Shown here: positions 8,419 to 15,127 of the stretch, piece by piece | Numbering within the stretch: position 1 is the first letter of the stretch | Layout of the letters: the number at the start of each line of letters is the position of its first letter | From: DATKWV01 sp035529405 | GTDB lineage: Bacteria > Planctomycetota > Phycisphaerae > Sedimentisphaerales > Anaerobacaceae | Assembly: GCA_035529405.1 (NCBI GenBank) | Contig: DATKWV010000041.1 | Coordinates: forward strand, 1-20,619 | Reading direction: 5' to 3' | Length of the DNA: 20,619 bases | Made by a program: the position numbers and the translations under genes | The notes under the pieces: generated by a model | What the model was told of the DNA's origin: nothing | The model's database searches: none | Seen by the model: the letters and a program-made list of their open reading frames with translations, nothing else

Positions 8419-9159
8419 ATGACTCTTCTCGAAACTCGTCAACTGGTTAAAAAATATTCGGGCCGGGCCGTGGTCAATGAGGTCTCTATTTCCATCGCCC
8501 AGAGGAGCATTGTGGGGCTTCTGGGCCGAAACGGCGCCGGTAAAACTACCTCTTTCAGAATGATTATGGGCATGATTGCCCCTGACAGCGGCTCGGTGAT
8601 TTTTGAGGGACGCGACATCACCAAACTGCCGATGTACAGAAGAGCTCGCCTGGGTATCGGTTATCTTTCTCAGGAACCAAGTATTTTTCAGCGCCTCAGC
8701 GTGACCGATAATCTGTACGCTATTCTGGAAACCATGTCCATCACAAAGGCCCAGCGAGACCGCAAAGCTGCTATGTTGATTGACCGGTTTGCTCTGAACG
8801 AGGTGGCGCAAAGTCAGGGCAGGTTCCTTTCGGGCGGCGAGCGAAGAAAACTTGAAATCGCCCGTGCTATGGTAACCGACCCTTCCCTGATTCTGCTCGA
8901 TGAGCCCTTCAGCGGTGTTGACCCTATCGCCGTCGAGGACTTACAGCATGAAATCCGCCGGTTGGTTGCCTCTGGTGTCAGTGTGTTGATTACGGACCAC
9001 AACGTCGAAAGAACGCTTGAGGTTGCCGACAGCGCCTATATAATCGACCACGGCAAGGTCATAGGTGCCGGCTCGCCTGCCGAGATTATCCGTAATGAAA
9101 CAGTCAGAAAAAATTATCTGGGTAATACGTTTACCGGCGACGAATTTGACAACACATAA
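8419..9159 (+). CDS. lptB: LPS export ABC transporter ATP-binding protein LptB
   Basis: ATPase that powers extraction of lipopolysaccharide from the inner membrane through LptFG. Walker A is GRNGAGKTT, the Q-loop region is GIGYLSQEPSIF, the ABC signature is LSGGERRKLEIARA, Walker B is LILLDEPFSGVDPI, and the switch histidine is in LITDHNV. The combination GYLSQEPSIF, DEPFSGVDPI and ITDHNV distinguishes LptB from other ABC ATPases, and length (246 aa) fits. The frame extends upstream to TTG 8374 and ATG 8398, but homology to LptB begins at about MTLLETRQLV. I chose ATG 8419; TTG 8410 is a near alternative, and none has a strong Shine-Dalgarno. lptA, lptC, lptF and lptG are absent here. Its presence implies an LPS-bearing outer membrane. 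Confidence 0.93.
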   Translation: MTLLETRQLVKKYSGRAVVNEVSISIAQRSIVGLLGRNGAGKTTSFRMIMGMIAPDSGSVIFEGRDITKLPMYRRARLGIGYLSQEPSIFQRLSVTDNLYAILETMSITKAQRDRKAAMLIDRFALNEVAQSQGRFLSGGERRKLEIARAMVTDPSLILLDEPFSGVDPIAVEDLQHEIRRLVASGVSVLITDHNVERTLEVADSAYIIDHGKVIGAGSPAEIIRNETVRKNYLGNTFTGDEFDNT

Positions 9160-9249
9160 CTGTCTGCAACTGTGTCCTGCAAAGCCGCACAAACCGGCAA
9201 TTTCCAGTATGCAGTGTCGATACCGCCGGGATTTTGGGAATACAATTAA

Positions 9250-9783
9250 ATGGTAGATATTGATATTGAAAAGTGCAAAATCACTTTCTACCCCGCCGAG
9301 GTCCTGGGCAGGCCCGCTGAACCTGTGGCAAACATTGACCATCGTGTATGTGAGCTTGTGCAGAAAATGGCCGATATTATGTTCCAGAATAAAGGTCTTG
9401 GCCTGGCTGCACCGCAGGCTGGCGTATCACTGCGACTTTTCATAATCTGCCTTGACGGAACAAGAGAAAACCTCAAGGTCTATATAAATCCTGTCGTTAC
9501 CACTGCAGGCGAACTCGAAGAAAAAGAAGAAGGCTGCCTGTCCGTACCCGGCGTTTACACTAAAATCCGCAGGTACAGCAAAGCCACTGTAACAGCCGCA
9601 GATATCCGCGGAAATGAATTTACCGAACAGGCCGATGGCCTTTATGCCAGGTGTCTCCAGCATGAAAGGGACCACATTGATGGCGTAACTATCACCGACC
9701 ACATGAGCTCTGTGGCAAAAATTATGCACCGAAAGCGACTAAACAAACTTAAGGAAAACTACCGAAAGACAACTCAAAAATAA
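9250..9783 (+). CDS. def: Peptide deformylase
   Basis: Metalloenzyme that removes the N-formyl group from nascent proteins. It has 177 residues with all three family motifs: motif 1 GLGLAAPQ (49-56), motif 2 EGCLS (94-98, metal ligand C96), and motif 3 HERDH (138-142, metal ligands H138 and H142, catalytic E139). Arg sits at the variable position of HExDH. The start has GGGA ten bases upstream. It is followed 38 bp later by fmt, whose product adds the same formyl group, the common def-fmt pairing; lptB is 90 bp upstream. The C-terminal helix is Lys/Arg-rich, as often in deformylases that dock at the ribosome exit. Confidence 0.97.
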   Translation: MVDIDIEKCKITFYPAEVLGRPAEPVANIDHRVCELVQKMADIMFQNKGLGLAAPQAGVSLRLFIICLDGTRENLKVYINPVVTTAGELEEKEEGCLSVPGVYTKIRRYSKATVTAADIRGNEFTEQADGLYARCLQHERDHIDGVTITDHMSSVAKIMHRKRLNKLKENYRKTTQK

Positions 9784-9793
9784 ATCTCACAGC

Positions 9794-9814
9794 CCTGCAG
9801 GCTATATCTGCAGG
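9794..9814 (+). promoter_or_regulatory. Hairpin overlapping the fmt Shine-Dalgarno
   Basis: Perfect 7-bp inverted repeat CCTGCAG (9794-9800) / CTGCAGG (9808-9814) with a 7-base loop, in the 38-bp def-fmt gap. The 3' arm contains most of the AGGA (9812-9815) that precedes the fmt ATG by seven bases. In RNA the stem would occlude ribosome binding. A ribosome terminating at the def stop (9781-9783) would reach the 5' arm, so translational coupling is a plausible role. Structure read by eye; stability not computed. Confidence 0.45.
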
Positions 9815-9821
9815 AATAATT

Positions 9822-10775
9822 ATGAACATAGTGTATATTGGCAGCGGCGAATTTGGTCTCGAATGCCTGAATGGTTTGGCCCGCTCAGACAACCACTTGC
9901 CGCTGATTGTAACTCAAAAACCACAGCCCGCCGGTCGCCACAGAAAACCAACACCAACGCCCGTCGCCCGCTGGGCCGCGGCAAACTCAACTCCCTGCCT
10001 GGAAACAGACAATGTAAATGCCCCTGATGTTATAGAAAAAATCGCTTACCACCGCCCGGACCTGCTTGTGGTTATAGCGTTCGGCCGCAAAATCTCCGCC
10101 GACTTGATAAATCTGCCGACCAACGGTGCCGTGAATGTACATGCCTCCCTGCTGCCGAAATACAGGGGTGCAGCCCCCATAAACTGGGCTATTCTAAATG
10201 GCGAAACCGAAACCGGCATCAGTATTATCACCTTAGCAGACACTATAGATACCGGCAGCATAGTAAGCCGGCAAACCACCGAAATCTACCCCGACGAAAC
10301 AGCCGCACTCCTGCACGACAGATTGGCTAAAATGGCTGAACCCCTCCTGCTGAGTACAATCCAGGCCATTGCTTGCGGTTCAGCCGTCTATACCACCCAG
10401 GACCATTCCAGGGCCACACTTGCACCAAAGTTGAAAAAATCAGATGGCTTCCTCGACTTCAGCGACTCTGCCGTATCTTTGAAGAGAAAAATACGCGCTT
10501 TCTGGCCCTGGCCGGGGGCCGCCGCGCTTTACCTGTCAGCCGAATCAGGCCAAACTCAAAGAGTAACAATAGCAATGGCCCACGTTGTAGAAACTTCCAA
10601 CCCAGCCGGCCTGTCGCCCGGAACGCTCGACCCGAATCTTTGCGTTATCTGTGGTCAGGATGCTCTCAGAATGACCAGTATCCGTCCTGCCGGTGGTGTG
10701 GTTATGAGCTTCGACGATTTTATCAACGGCCGTGACGTACAGCCCGGTGATGCGTTTGTTACGATAACCACCTGA
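9822..10775 (+). CDS. fmt: Methionyl-tRNA formyltransferase
   Basis: Transfers a formyl group from 10-formyl-THF to Met-tRNAfMet for initiation. It has 317 residues, the standard length. The Rossmann formyltransferase domain has the GSGEFG opening loop and the signature NVHASLLPKYRGAAPI (105-120), supplying catalytic N105 and H107. The third catalytic residue, Asp, lies at D143 (ADTIDTGSI). The C-terminal OB-like domain opens with APKLKKSDGFLDF and AFWPWPGA, typical of Fmt. Translation starts at ATG with AGGA seven bases upstream, inside a hairpin. rsmB follows after three bases. Confidence 0.97.
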   Translation: MNIVYIGSGEFGLECLNGLARSDNHLPLIVTQKPQPAGRHRKPTPTPVARWAAANSTPCLETDNVNAPDVIEKIAYHRPDLLVVIAFGRKISADLINLPTNGAVNVHASLLPKYRGAAPINWAILNGETETGISIITLADTIDTGSIVSRQTTEIYPDETAALLHDRLAKMAEPLLLSTIQAIACGSAVYTTQDHSRATLAPKLKKSDGFLDFSDSAVSLKRKIRAFWPWPGAAALYLSAESGQTQRVTIAMAHVVETSNPAGLSPGTLDPNLCVICGQDALRMTSIRPAGGVVMSFDDFINGRDVQPGDAFVTITT

Positions 10776-10778
10776 AAA

Positions 10779-12155
10779 ATGGCCCCCAAAAAACAAAAAA
10801 CCGCCCGATATGTAGCGATGACCGCCCTCAACAGGTTTAGCCGCCGACCCGGTTATGCTTGTCCTGTACCTGCCGAGGTGTTTGAGCACACTGCTGAAAA
10901 ACAGCGTACCACCGATATCGTTTTCGGCACAATAAGAAATACCACCGCTATTGATTTCGTAATAACCCGTATCGCCGGTTGTCCCGTCGAAAGAATCCCG
11001 CCGAAACTGTTAAATATTATCCGTATAGCTGCTTATGAGCTTATCTACACCCCTGATGTACCCGAATATGCCATTGTAAACGAAGCCGTTGAAAACTCTA
11101 AAATTATCGCCCGTAAAAAGCAGGCCGATTTTGTAAATGCACTCCTGCGGAAACTGACAACTGCGATAGAAAATCGAAAAATCCCTCTTGATGACGCCGA
11201 CTTTCGAAAAACACTGCCCCAAACAACCTCAACTGGCTGCCGGTTCCATAACTGTTTTCTGCCGCAGCCGGATACTGAGCAGGCTGATTATCTTGCACTT
11301 GCTTTTTCCCTGCCCAAATGGCTCGTTGCCGGCTGGTTAAATGATTTTGGAGCCCAAAAGACACGACAAATATGTTTTGCCTCGAATCGCAGACCGGCTA
11401 TTTATATAAGACCCAACAAACTAAAAACTACCACACACAAACTAACGGAAGAATTCTCTGGCAGCGGTCTCGATGTCGAAGTCATTGACCCTGCCTCAAT
11501 GATAAGAATCAAAAGCGCTGGCTCGGTAACAGAACTGCCGGGTTTTGCTCAAGGTCTTTTTACTGTTCAGGATATTACCGCTTCATACCCCGTACATGCT
11601 TTAAAACCCCAGCCTGGTCAAACCATACTCGACCTTTGTGCTGCTCCGGGCGTCAAGACCGCACAACTGGCAGAAATAACCGGCGACCGGGCCACAATCA
11701 TAGCCACTGATATTGACAGTAAACGCCTGCAGCTGGTCAGGGAAAATGTTGCGCGATTAGGTATAAAAAGCGTTTGTATAGTAACTTACGAGAATCTTCG
11801 GCAAAAAACCGCCGAGCTGGGCTTGTTTGACGGCATATTGTTGGATGTGCCCTGTTCGAATACGGGCGTACTGGCAAAAAGACCACAGGTACGGCATAGA
11901 ATAACACCCGAAGCGATAAATGAATGTGCCCGGGTTCAAGCCCGGCTGTTGGAAAAAGCTGCCCCCCTGGTAAAGTCTAAAGGCAGAATCTGTTACAGTA
12001 CCTGCAGCATTCAAAAAAAAGAGAACAACCACCTTATAGACCAGTTCCTGCACAGCAAACCGCACTTTACTCTCGAATTTGAAGAACTGACCCTCCCGTC
12101 CGCACAGGGTTTTGACTGGGATGGTGGTTATTTTGCGGCCCTTGTACGTCGGTAG
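10779..12155 (+). CDS. rsmB: 16S rRNA (cytosine-C5)-methyltransferase RsmB (Sun/Fmu)
   Basis: SAM-dependent enzyme that methylates C5 of C967 (E. coli numbering) of 16S rRNA. It has 458 residues. The N-terminal NusB-like RNA-binding domain (about 5-130) has AIVNEAVENSKI and ADFVNALLRKL. A linker of about 45 residues rich in Thr, Cys and Pro follows, then the methyltransferase core: motif I LDLCAAPGVKT (284-294), motif IV DVPCSNTGVL with C359, and motif VI YSTCSIQKKEN with catalytic C409. This two-cysteine arrangement defines RNA m5C methyltransferases. The start lies three bases after the fmt stop without a clear Shine-Dalgarno, consistent with translational coupling. The def-fmt-rsmB order is widely conserved. 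Confidence 0.95.
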   Translation: MAPKKQKTARYVAMTALNRFSRRPGYACPVPAEVFEHTAEKQRTTDIVFGTIRNTTAIDFVITRIAGCPVERIPPKLLNIIRIAAYELIYTPDVPEYAIVNEAVENSKIIARKKQADFVNALLRKLTTAIENRKIPLDDADFRKTLPQTTSTGCRFHNCFLPQPDTEQADYLALAFSLPKWLVAGWLNDFGAQKTRQICFASNRRPAIYIRPNKLKTTTHKLTEEFSGSGLDVEVIDPASMIRIKSAGSVTELPGFAQGLFTVQDITASYPVHALKPQPGQTILDLCAAPGVKTAQLAEITGDRATIIATDIDSKRLQLVRENVARLGIKSVCIVTYENLRQKTAELGLFDGILLDVPCSNTGVLAKRPQVRHRITPEAINECARVQARLLEKAAPLVKSKGRICYSTCSIQKKENNHLIDQFLHSKPHFTLEFEELTLPSAQGFDWDGGYFAALVRR

Positions 12156-12240
12156 GCCGCTTCATTGAACTTGCCCTGATTCTGACTGCACGCCGCACCG
12201 CACCATACCTTAACATCAGTCTGGTGTCACTGCATGCTGC

Positions 12241-12385
12241 AAAAAACTGCAAACATTAATCCACAGCCTTTCCACAAAACGACTTTACAATGTGTAAAAA
12301 ATGTTAAAAAAAATATTTTTTCGCGCGCAACATCAACCTGTAAAGCAATATTCGTTATGTGGAAAAGAAATTTAATAAAACACGG
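12241..12385. other. Candidate chromosomal replication origin (oriC) upstream of dnaA
   Basis: The 320 bp between rsmB and dnaA (12156-12475) hold no gene. Three DnaA-box-like nonamers share the core TCCACA: TAATCCACA (12257-12265, one mismatch to TTATCCACA), CTTTCCACA (12268-12276, two mismatches) and TTTTCCACA on the minus strand (12358-12366, one mismatch). Between them lies an AT-rich run (about 12284-12320) with homopolymeric A and T tracts, a possible unwinding element, beginning with a perfect inverted repeat TTTACA-ATG-TGTAAA (12284-12298) and ending in CGCGCGC. Position beside dnaA, box cluster and AT-rich run are the standard oriC indicators. No perfect TTATCCACA was seen, and GC skew was not computed. 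The first 85 bases of the gap (12156-12240) show nothing recognisable. Confidence 0.6.
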
Positions 12386-12413
12386 TTGAATTATTTTGTT
12401 AACGTCTGATAAT
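12386..12413 (+). promoter_or_regulatory. Candidate sigma70 promoter for dnaA
   Basis: TTGAAT (12386-12391), 16-base spacer, GATAAT (12408-12413). The predicted start near 12420 leaves a leader of about 55 bases to the dnaA ATG, which has GGAG (12465-12468) seven bases upstream. A DnaA-box-like site (12358-12366) lies 19 bases before the -35, a suitable place for autoregulation by DnaA. Confidence 0.5.
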
Positions 12414-12475
12414 TACCCGTAAAGGATTGGATTTCTGTCGGAAACCAAACGCTAAATCAGCAGTGGAGACAGATA

Positions 12476-13885
12476 ATGCGTGGCACAATCACGGATGAAA
12501 TAAGTGCTGTTAACCAGGCTTTGGCTGAAAACGTCGGACCTCAAAAGTTCAGAATATGGTTCGAAAACTCAACTAAGTTGACACTGACCGATGACTACTT
12601 GAAAATCAGTGTCCCCAATTTATTCACAGCCGGGTGGATAGAAAGTCATTTCTTGAATCAAATCAAACAGGCCCTTTCCGCCGTCACCGGAACCGCTCGA
12701 AAGGTTACTTTTGCTATTGACCCGGAACTGTCCGGCCAACAAAAAAACCTGAAGCTTCCTGTTGATGCTGATTCGCAAACTCATAACCGCAACTCAAGTC
12801 ATGAACCGCCTGACAAAATGCAGAAGCTGCAGAGTAAAGCACTGAGATTAACTCTCGAAACATTTGTCGTCGGCCCTTCAAACCAACTGGCCTACAACGC
12901 CGCCAGGGCCGTCATTAGCCAGAACCATAGCCCCTTTAATCCGTTGTTTATTCATGGCGGATACGGTGTTGGAAAAACACATTTGCTGCAGGGAATCTGT
13001 AACGCTGTATCCCAAAAGTGTTCTGCCGCCAATTGGTTGTACCTGTCGGCTGAAGATTTCGCAAATCAGTTCATTCTGGCACTTAAAACAAAAAAGATTG
13101 AGCAGTTTCGACATAAAATCAGGGAAACCGACCTGTTGGCTATAGACGACATACATTTCTTCGCGGGAAAAAATTCTACGCAGGAGGAATTCCTGCACAC
13201 TTTCAATACCATTGATTTGGCCGGAAAACAGGTTGTCCTCGTATCCGATGCTCATCCGAGGATGATTGGACAGTTGTCCGAAAAACTGGTAAGCCGCTTT
13301 GTTGCTGGCATGGTTGTTAAAATTGAAAACCCTGATTTCCAGACCAGATGCGGAATCTGTCAGCAGTATGCAAAGGCTATGGGCCAAAACCTGCCTCAAA
13401 GCGTTACAAAATATACCGCCGAAAAACTCAAAACAAACGTTAGAGAGCTCCAGGGCGCTCTGTTGAAATTAGTCGCTTTTGCCTCGCTGCAGAATACACA
13501 AATCGACCTCGACCTGGCAAAACACGTTCTGGCCGAGCATCTGGCCAGAACAGACCCTATTGTCCATATTTCCGACATCGAGTCCGCCGTTGCCGACTAT
13601 TTCGGCTTAATGCCGGCGAACATACGCTCATCCAAAAAAAACAAGATAATCGCCATGGCAAGACATTTCAGCATGTATCTGGCAAGGAAGCACACAAAAA
13701 TGTCTTTGGCGGAAATCGGCAGATTTATGGGCAACAAAAATCACGCCACCGTGCTTGCCGCCTACAGGAAAATAGAAGATTGTTTGAAACAGAACCTCCA
13801 ATTGTACTGGCACGGCCCGGCAGGCAACAAGGTCGCCAAAACTAAAACTATACTCGACCAGCTTGAAGAGACTATTTCCGCCTGA
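12476..13885 (+). CDS. dnaA: Chromosomal replication initiator DnaA, divergent recognition helix
   Basis: AAA+ ATPase that binds origin DnaA boxes, melts DNA and loads the helicase. It has 469 residues. Domain I (about 1-80) includes FRIWFENS; a Gln/Asn-rich linker spans about 85-120. Domain III opens with FVVGPSNQLAYNAA and has Walker A GGYGVGKTHLL (161-171), Walker B AIDDIHF (D224, D225; most DnaA have DDIQ), sensor 1 VLVSDAHP, arginine finger SRF (R274) and sensor 2 NVRELQGAL (R323). Domain IV is the helix-turn-helix with SLAEIGRFMGNKNHATVL (410-427). The usual signature there is GGRDHTTVL; here Asp is N422 and the first Thr is A424, and the basic loop is lysine-rich (KKNK) rather than arginine-rich. 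The protein is complete and preceded by a promoter and a likely oriC, so it is probably the replication initiator. Confidence 0.95.
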   Translation: MRGTITDEISAVNQALAENVGPQKFRIWFENSTKLTLTDDYLKISVPNLFTAGWIESHFLNQIKQALSAVTGTARKVTFAIDPELSGQQKNLKLPVDADSQTHNRNSSHEPPDKMQKLQSKALRLTLETFVVGPSNQLAYNAARAVISQNHSPFNPLFIHGGYGVGKTHLLQGICNAVSQKCSAANWLYLSAEDFANQFILALKTKKIEQFRHKIRETDLLAIDDIHFFAGKNSTQEEFLHTFNTIDLAGKQVVLVSDAHPRMIGQLSEKLVSRFVAGMVVKIENPDFQTRCGICQQYAKAMGQNLPQSVTKYTAEKLKTNVRELQGALLKLVAFASLQNTQIDLDLAKHVLAEHLARTDPIVHISDIESAVADYFGLMPANIRSSKKNKIIAMARHFSMYLARKHTKMSLAEIGRFMGNKNHATVLAAYRKIEDCLKQNLQLYWHGPAGNKVAKTKTILDQLEETISA

Positions 13886-13900
13886 AGTCGATAAAAGGCC

Positions 13901-13933
13901 GGTGGCGACATACATCCATTGAATGTCGCCACC
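13901..13933. repeat. Perfect 11-bp inverted repeat downstream of dnaA
   Basis: GGTGGCGACAT (13901-13911) and ATGTCGCCACC (13923-13933) flank an 11-base loop, 15 bases after the dnaA stop. It would form a stable RNA hairpin. No run of T follows on the plus strand (AAAAGTTTC instead), and on the minus strand only a short TTTT follows after four bases, so it is not a classical intrinsic terminator. It may protect the dnaA 3' end, act as a weak terminator, or form part of the leader of the following genes. Confidence 0.6.
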
Positions 13934-13958
13934 AAAAGTTTCGAAAGGAGAATAAACT

Positions 13959-14090
13959 TTGCATTCATTTAATATACGCAGCTTTTCTGCAAATGTTCAG
14001 GCAATTCCAGGGTTTTCAAGGCTCTTTTTGCGCCCTCGGCCACGGATAACCTCAGCAGCGGTCCCGTCGTCAATAAAAAGGATTTCGTGA
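13959..14090 (+). CDS. Possible small ORF, 43 residues, TTG start
   Basis: The sequence AAAGGAG (13944-13950) is one of the best Shine-Dalgarno sites in the window and stands eight bases before a TTG. From that TTG a frame runs 43 codons to TGA at 14088-14090, one base before the ATG of the PPC-domain gene. The peptide would start MHSFNIRSFS and contain an Arg/Pro stretch (RLFLRPRPR). No transmembrane segment or known motif is seen. Frequent AGG, CGG and ATA codons and the TTG start argue against a conserved protein; the strong ribosome site and the exact abutment to the next gene argue for translation. It could be a leader peptide, or the ribosome site could be coincidental. Confidence 0.3.
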   Translation: MHSFNIRSFSANVQAIPGFSRLFLRPRPRITSAAVPSSIKRIS

Positions 14091-14091
14091 A

Positions 14092-14529
14092 ATGCAGTAT
14101 AAGGTCGGTAAAACAGGACGTGTAATTGCAGCTCGTTTATTTGAAGGCGAAGATGTTTACCAGTCCATTCAATCCATAGCCGAAAAAGAGAACGTCAAGT
14201 GCGCTTGTGTTCTGATTATCGGCGGTTTCAGACAGGCCCACGTAGTGGTGGGACCAAAGGCCGAAAAGCCCAAAATTGTCGGTGATTTTAAGCAGTTCTC
14301 CGGCCCCGGTGAAGTATTGGGCGTGGGAACTATCTACTGCGACGATGAAGGGCCAAAATTACACATCCATACCGCTATAGGCAAAGGCGACCAAATCCTC
14401 GTTGGCTGCCCGCGAGGCGGAGCCAAAACATTTTTGGTATTGGAAGTTACTATAATTGAAATAGACGGCATTCTCGCCAAACGCAAACTCGATGAAAATA
14501 CCGGGGTGAATCTCCTGCAGTTTCAGTAA
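14092..14529 (+). CDS. PPC (DUF296) domain protein
   Basis: A 145-residue single-domain protein of the PPC/DUF296 family, small trimeric beta proteins in bacteria that share their fold with the C-terminal domain of plant AT-hook proteins. Recognisable segments are EGEDVYQSIQSIA (18-30), VLIIGGFRQAHVVVG (40-54), EVLGVGTIYCDDEGPKLHIH (74-93) and LVGCPRGGAKTFLVLEVTII (103-122). The LHIH histidines (H91, H93) and C106 occupy positions where relatives carry metal-binding or subunit-interface residues. The family is often annotated as DNA-binding, but bacterial members lack the AT-hook and their function is unsettled. AAGGA about ten bases before the ATG supports the start. It ends two bases from the convergent membrane-protein gene. 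Confidence 0.85.
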   Translation: MQYKVGKTGRVIAARLFEGEDVYQSIQSIAEKENVKCACVLIIGGFRQAHVVVGPKAEKPKIVGDFKQFSGPGEVLGVGTIYCDDEGPKLHIHTAIGKGDQILVGCPRGGAKTFLVLEVTIIEIDGILAKRKLDENTGVNLLQFQ

Positions 14530-14531
14530 AA

Positions 14532-15017
14532 CTACTCCCCCGCTTTTGAACCGGGCAGCCTGCAGAACCATATGAATGAAATAATAATTAAAAATCCTCC
14601 CGACAAAAACAGAACCACTCGCTGCGGCCATTGACTGCTGCGAACAAGCCACGCCGGTACGGGGTATTTGTCGAATTGCTGGTTGGACTGTTTTTTTAAC
14701 GCCTCCTTTGCTGCCGCCAGTTGTTCTGCTGCTATTGCCGGATATATGGCATTTGAGTCAGCCGGTTCCGCACCAAGTATCACCGGCCCAAGACGCAGTA
14801 TAACATTCGGGTCTTTTTCCAGCTGCTCCAGCAGTTTGTCATAGTCTGTAATCACAGATTCCATGCGTTTAAGAGACGCTTCTATTGACCGCAAAAGTTG
14901 CCTGTTTTGGTAATACCGGCATAAATCACCGCACAGCACGGAACCGCAAAGAGCTGTTGCTCCCGTGCTGAAAAATACCACAAACAGAACACACCTTAAA
15001 AAGTACTGTCTTGACAT
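14532..15017 (-). CDS. Two-helix membrane protein with coiled coil, unknown function
   Basis: The frame is open to 15077, but ATG 15017 has AAAGGA seven bases upstream and begins a sensible membrane anchor, so I place the start there (161 residues). It has a transmembrane segment at about 7-28 with several cysteines, a predicted coiled coil at about 37-70 (SIEASLKRMESVITDYDKLL), an Ala/Lys-rich helix (97-111) and a second transmembrane segment at about 133-151. A stretch after the coiled coil (LEKDPNVILRLGPVILG) is faintly reminiscent of FtsB/DivIC septum proteins, which have a short coiled coil after one membrane helix, but those lack the second helix. I do not recognise the family. It is last in the MarR-led leftward set, 110 bp after the synthetase gene. 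Confidence 0.65.
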   Translation of the reverse strand: MSRQYFLRCVLFVVFFSTGATALCGSVLCGDLCRYYQNRQLLRSIEASLKRMESVITDYDKLLEQLEKDPNVILRLGPVILGAEPADSNAIYPAIAAEQLAAAKEALKKQSNQQFDKYPVPAWLVRSSQWPQRVVLFLSGGFLIIISFIWFCRLPGSKAGE

Positions 15018-15127
15018 CAGTAGTCCTTTGCCACACTTGTAACAAACGTCCGGCCAATGCCTCCACAACACAAACACACGCCGGCTTCCTGCATTTGCCT
15101 AAAAAGGCACGTTATTATGCCCTGTCC

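Noticed and set aside
13901..13933. Intrinsic terminator after dnaA
   Set aside because: The stem is perfect but no T-run follows on either strand; recorded as an inverted repeat only.
15018..15077. Longer N-terminus of the coiled-coil membrane protein
   Set aside because: ATG 15017 has AAAGGA at good spacing and opens directly into a membrane helix; the upstream 20 residues look unlike a signal.
15096..15109. TGCCT-AAAA-AGGCA hairpin downstream of the synthetase
   Set aside because: Five-bp stem with no T-run on the relevant strand; not a convincing terminator.
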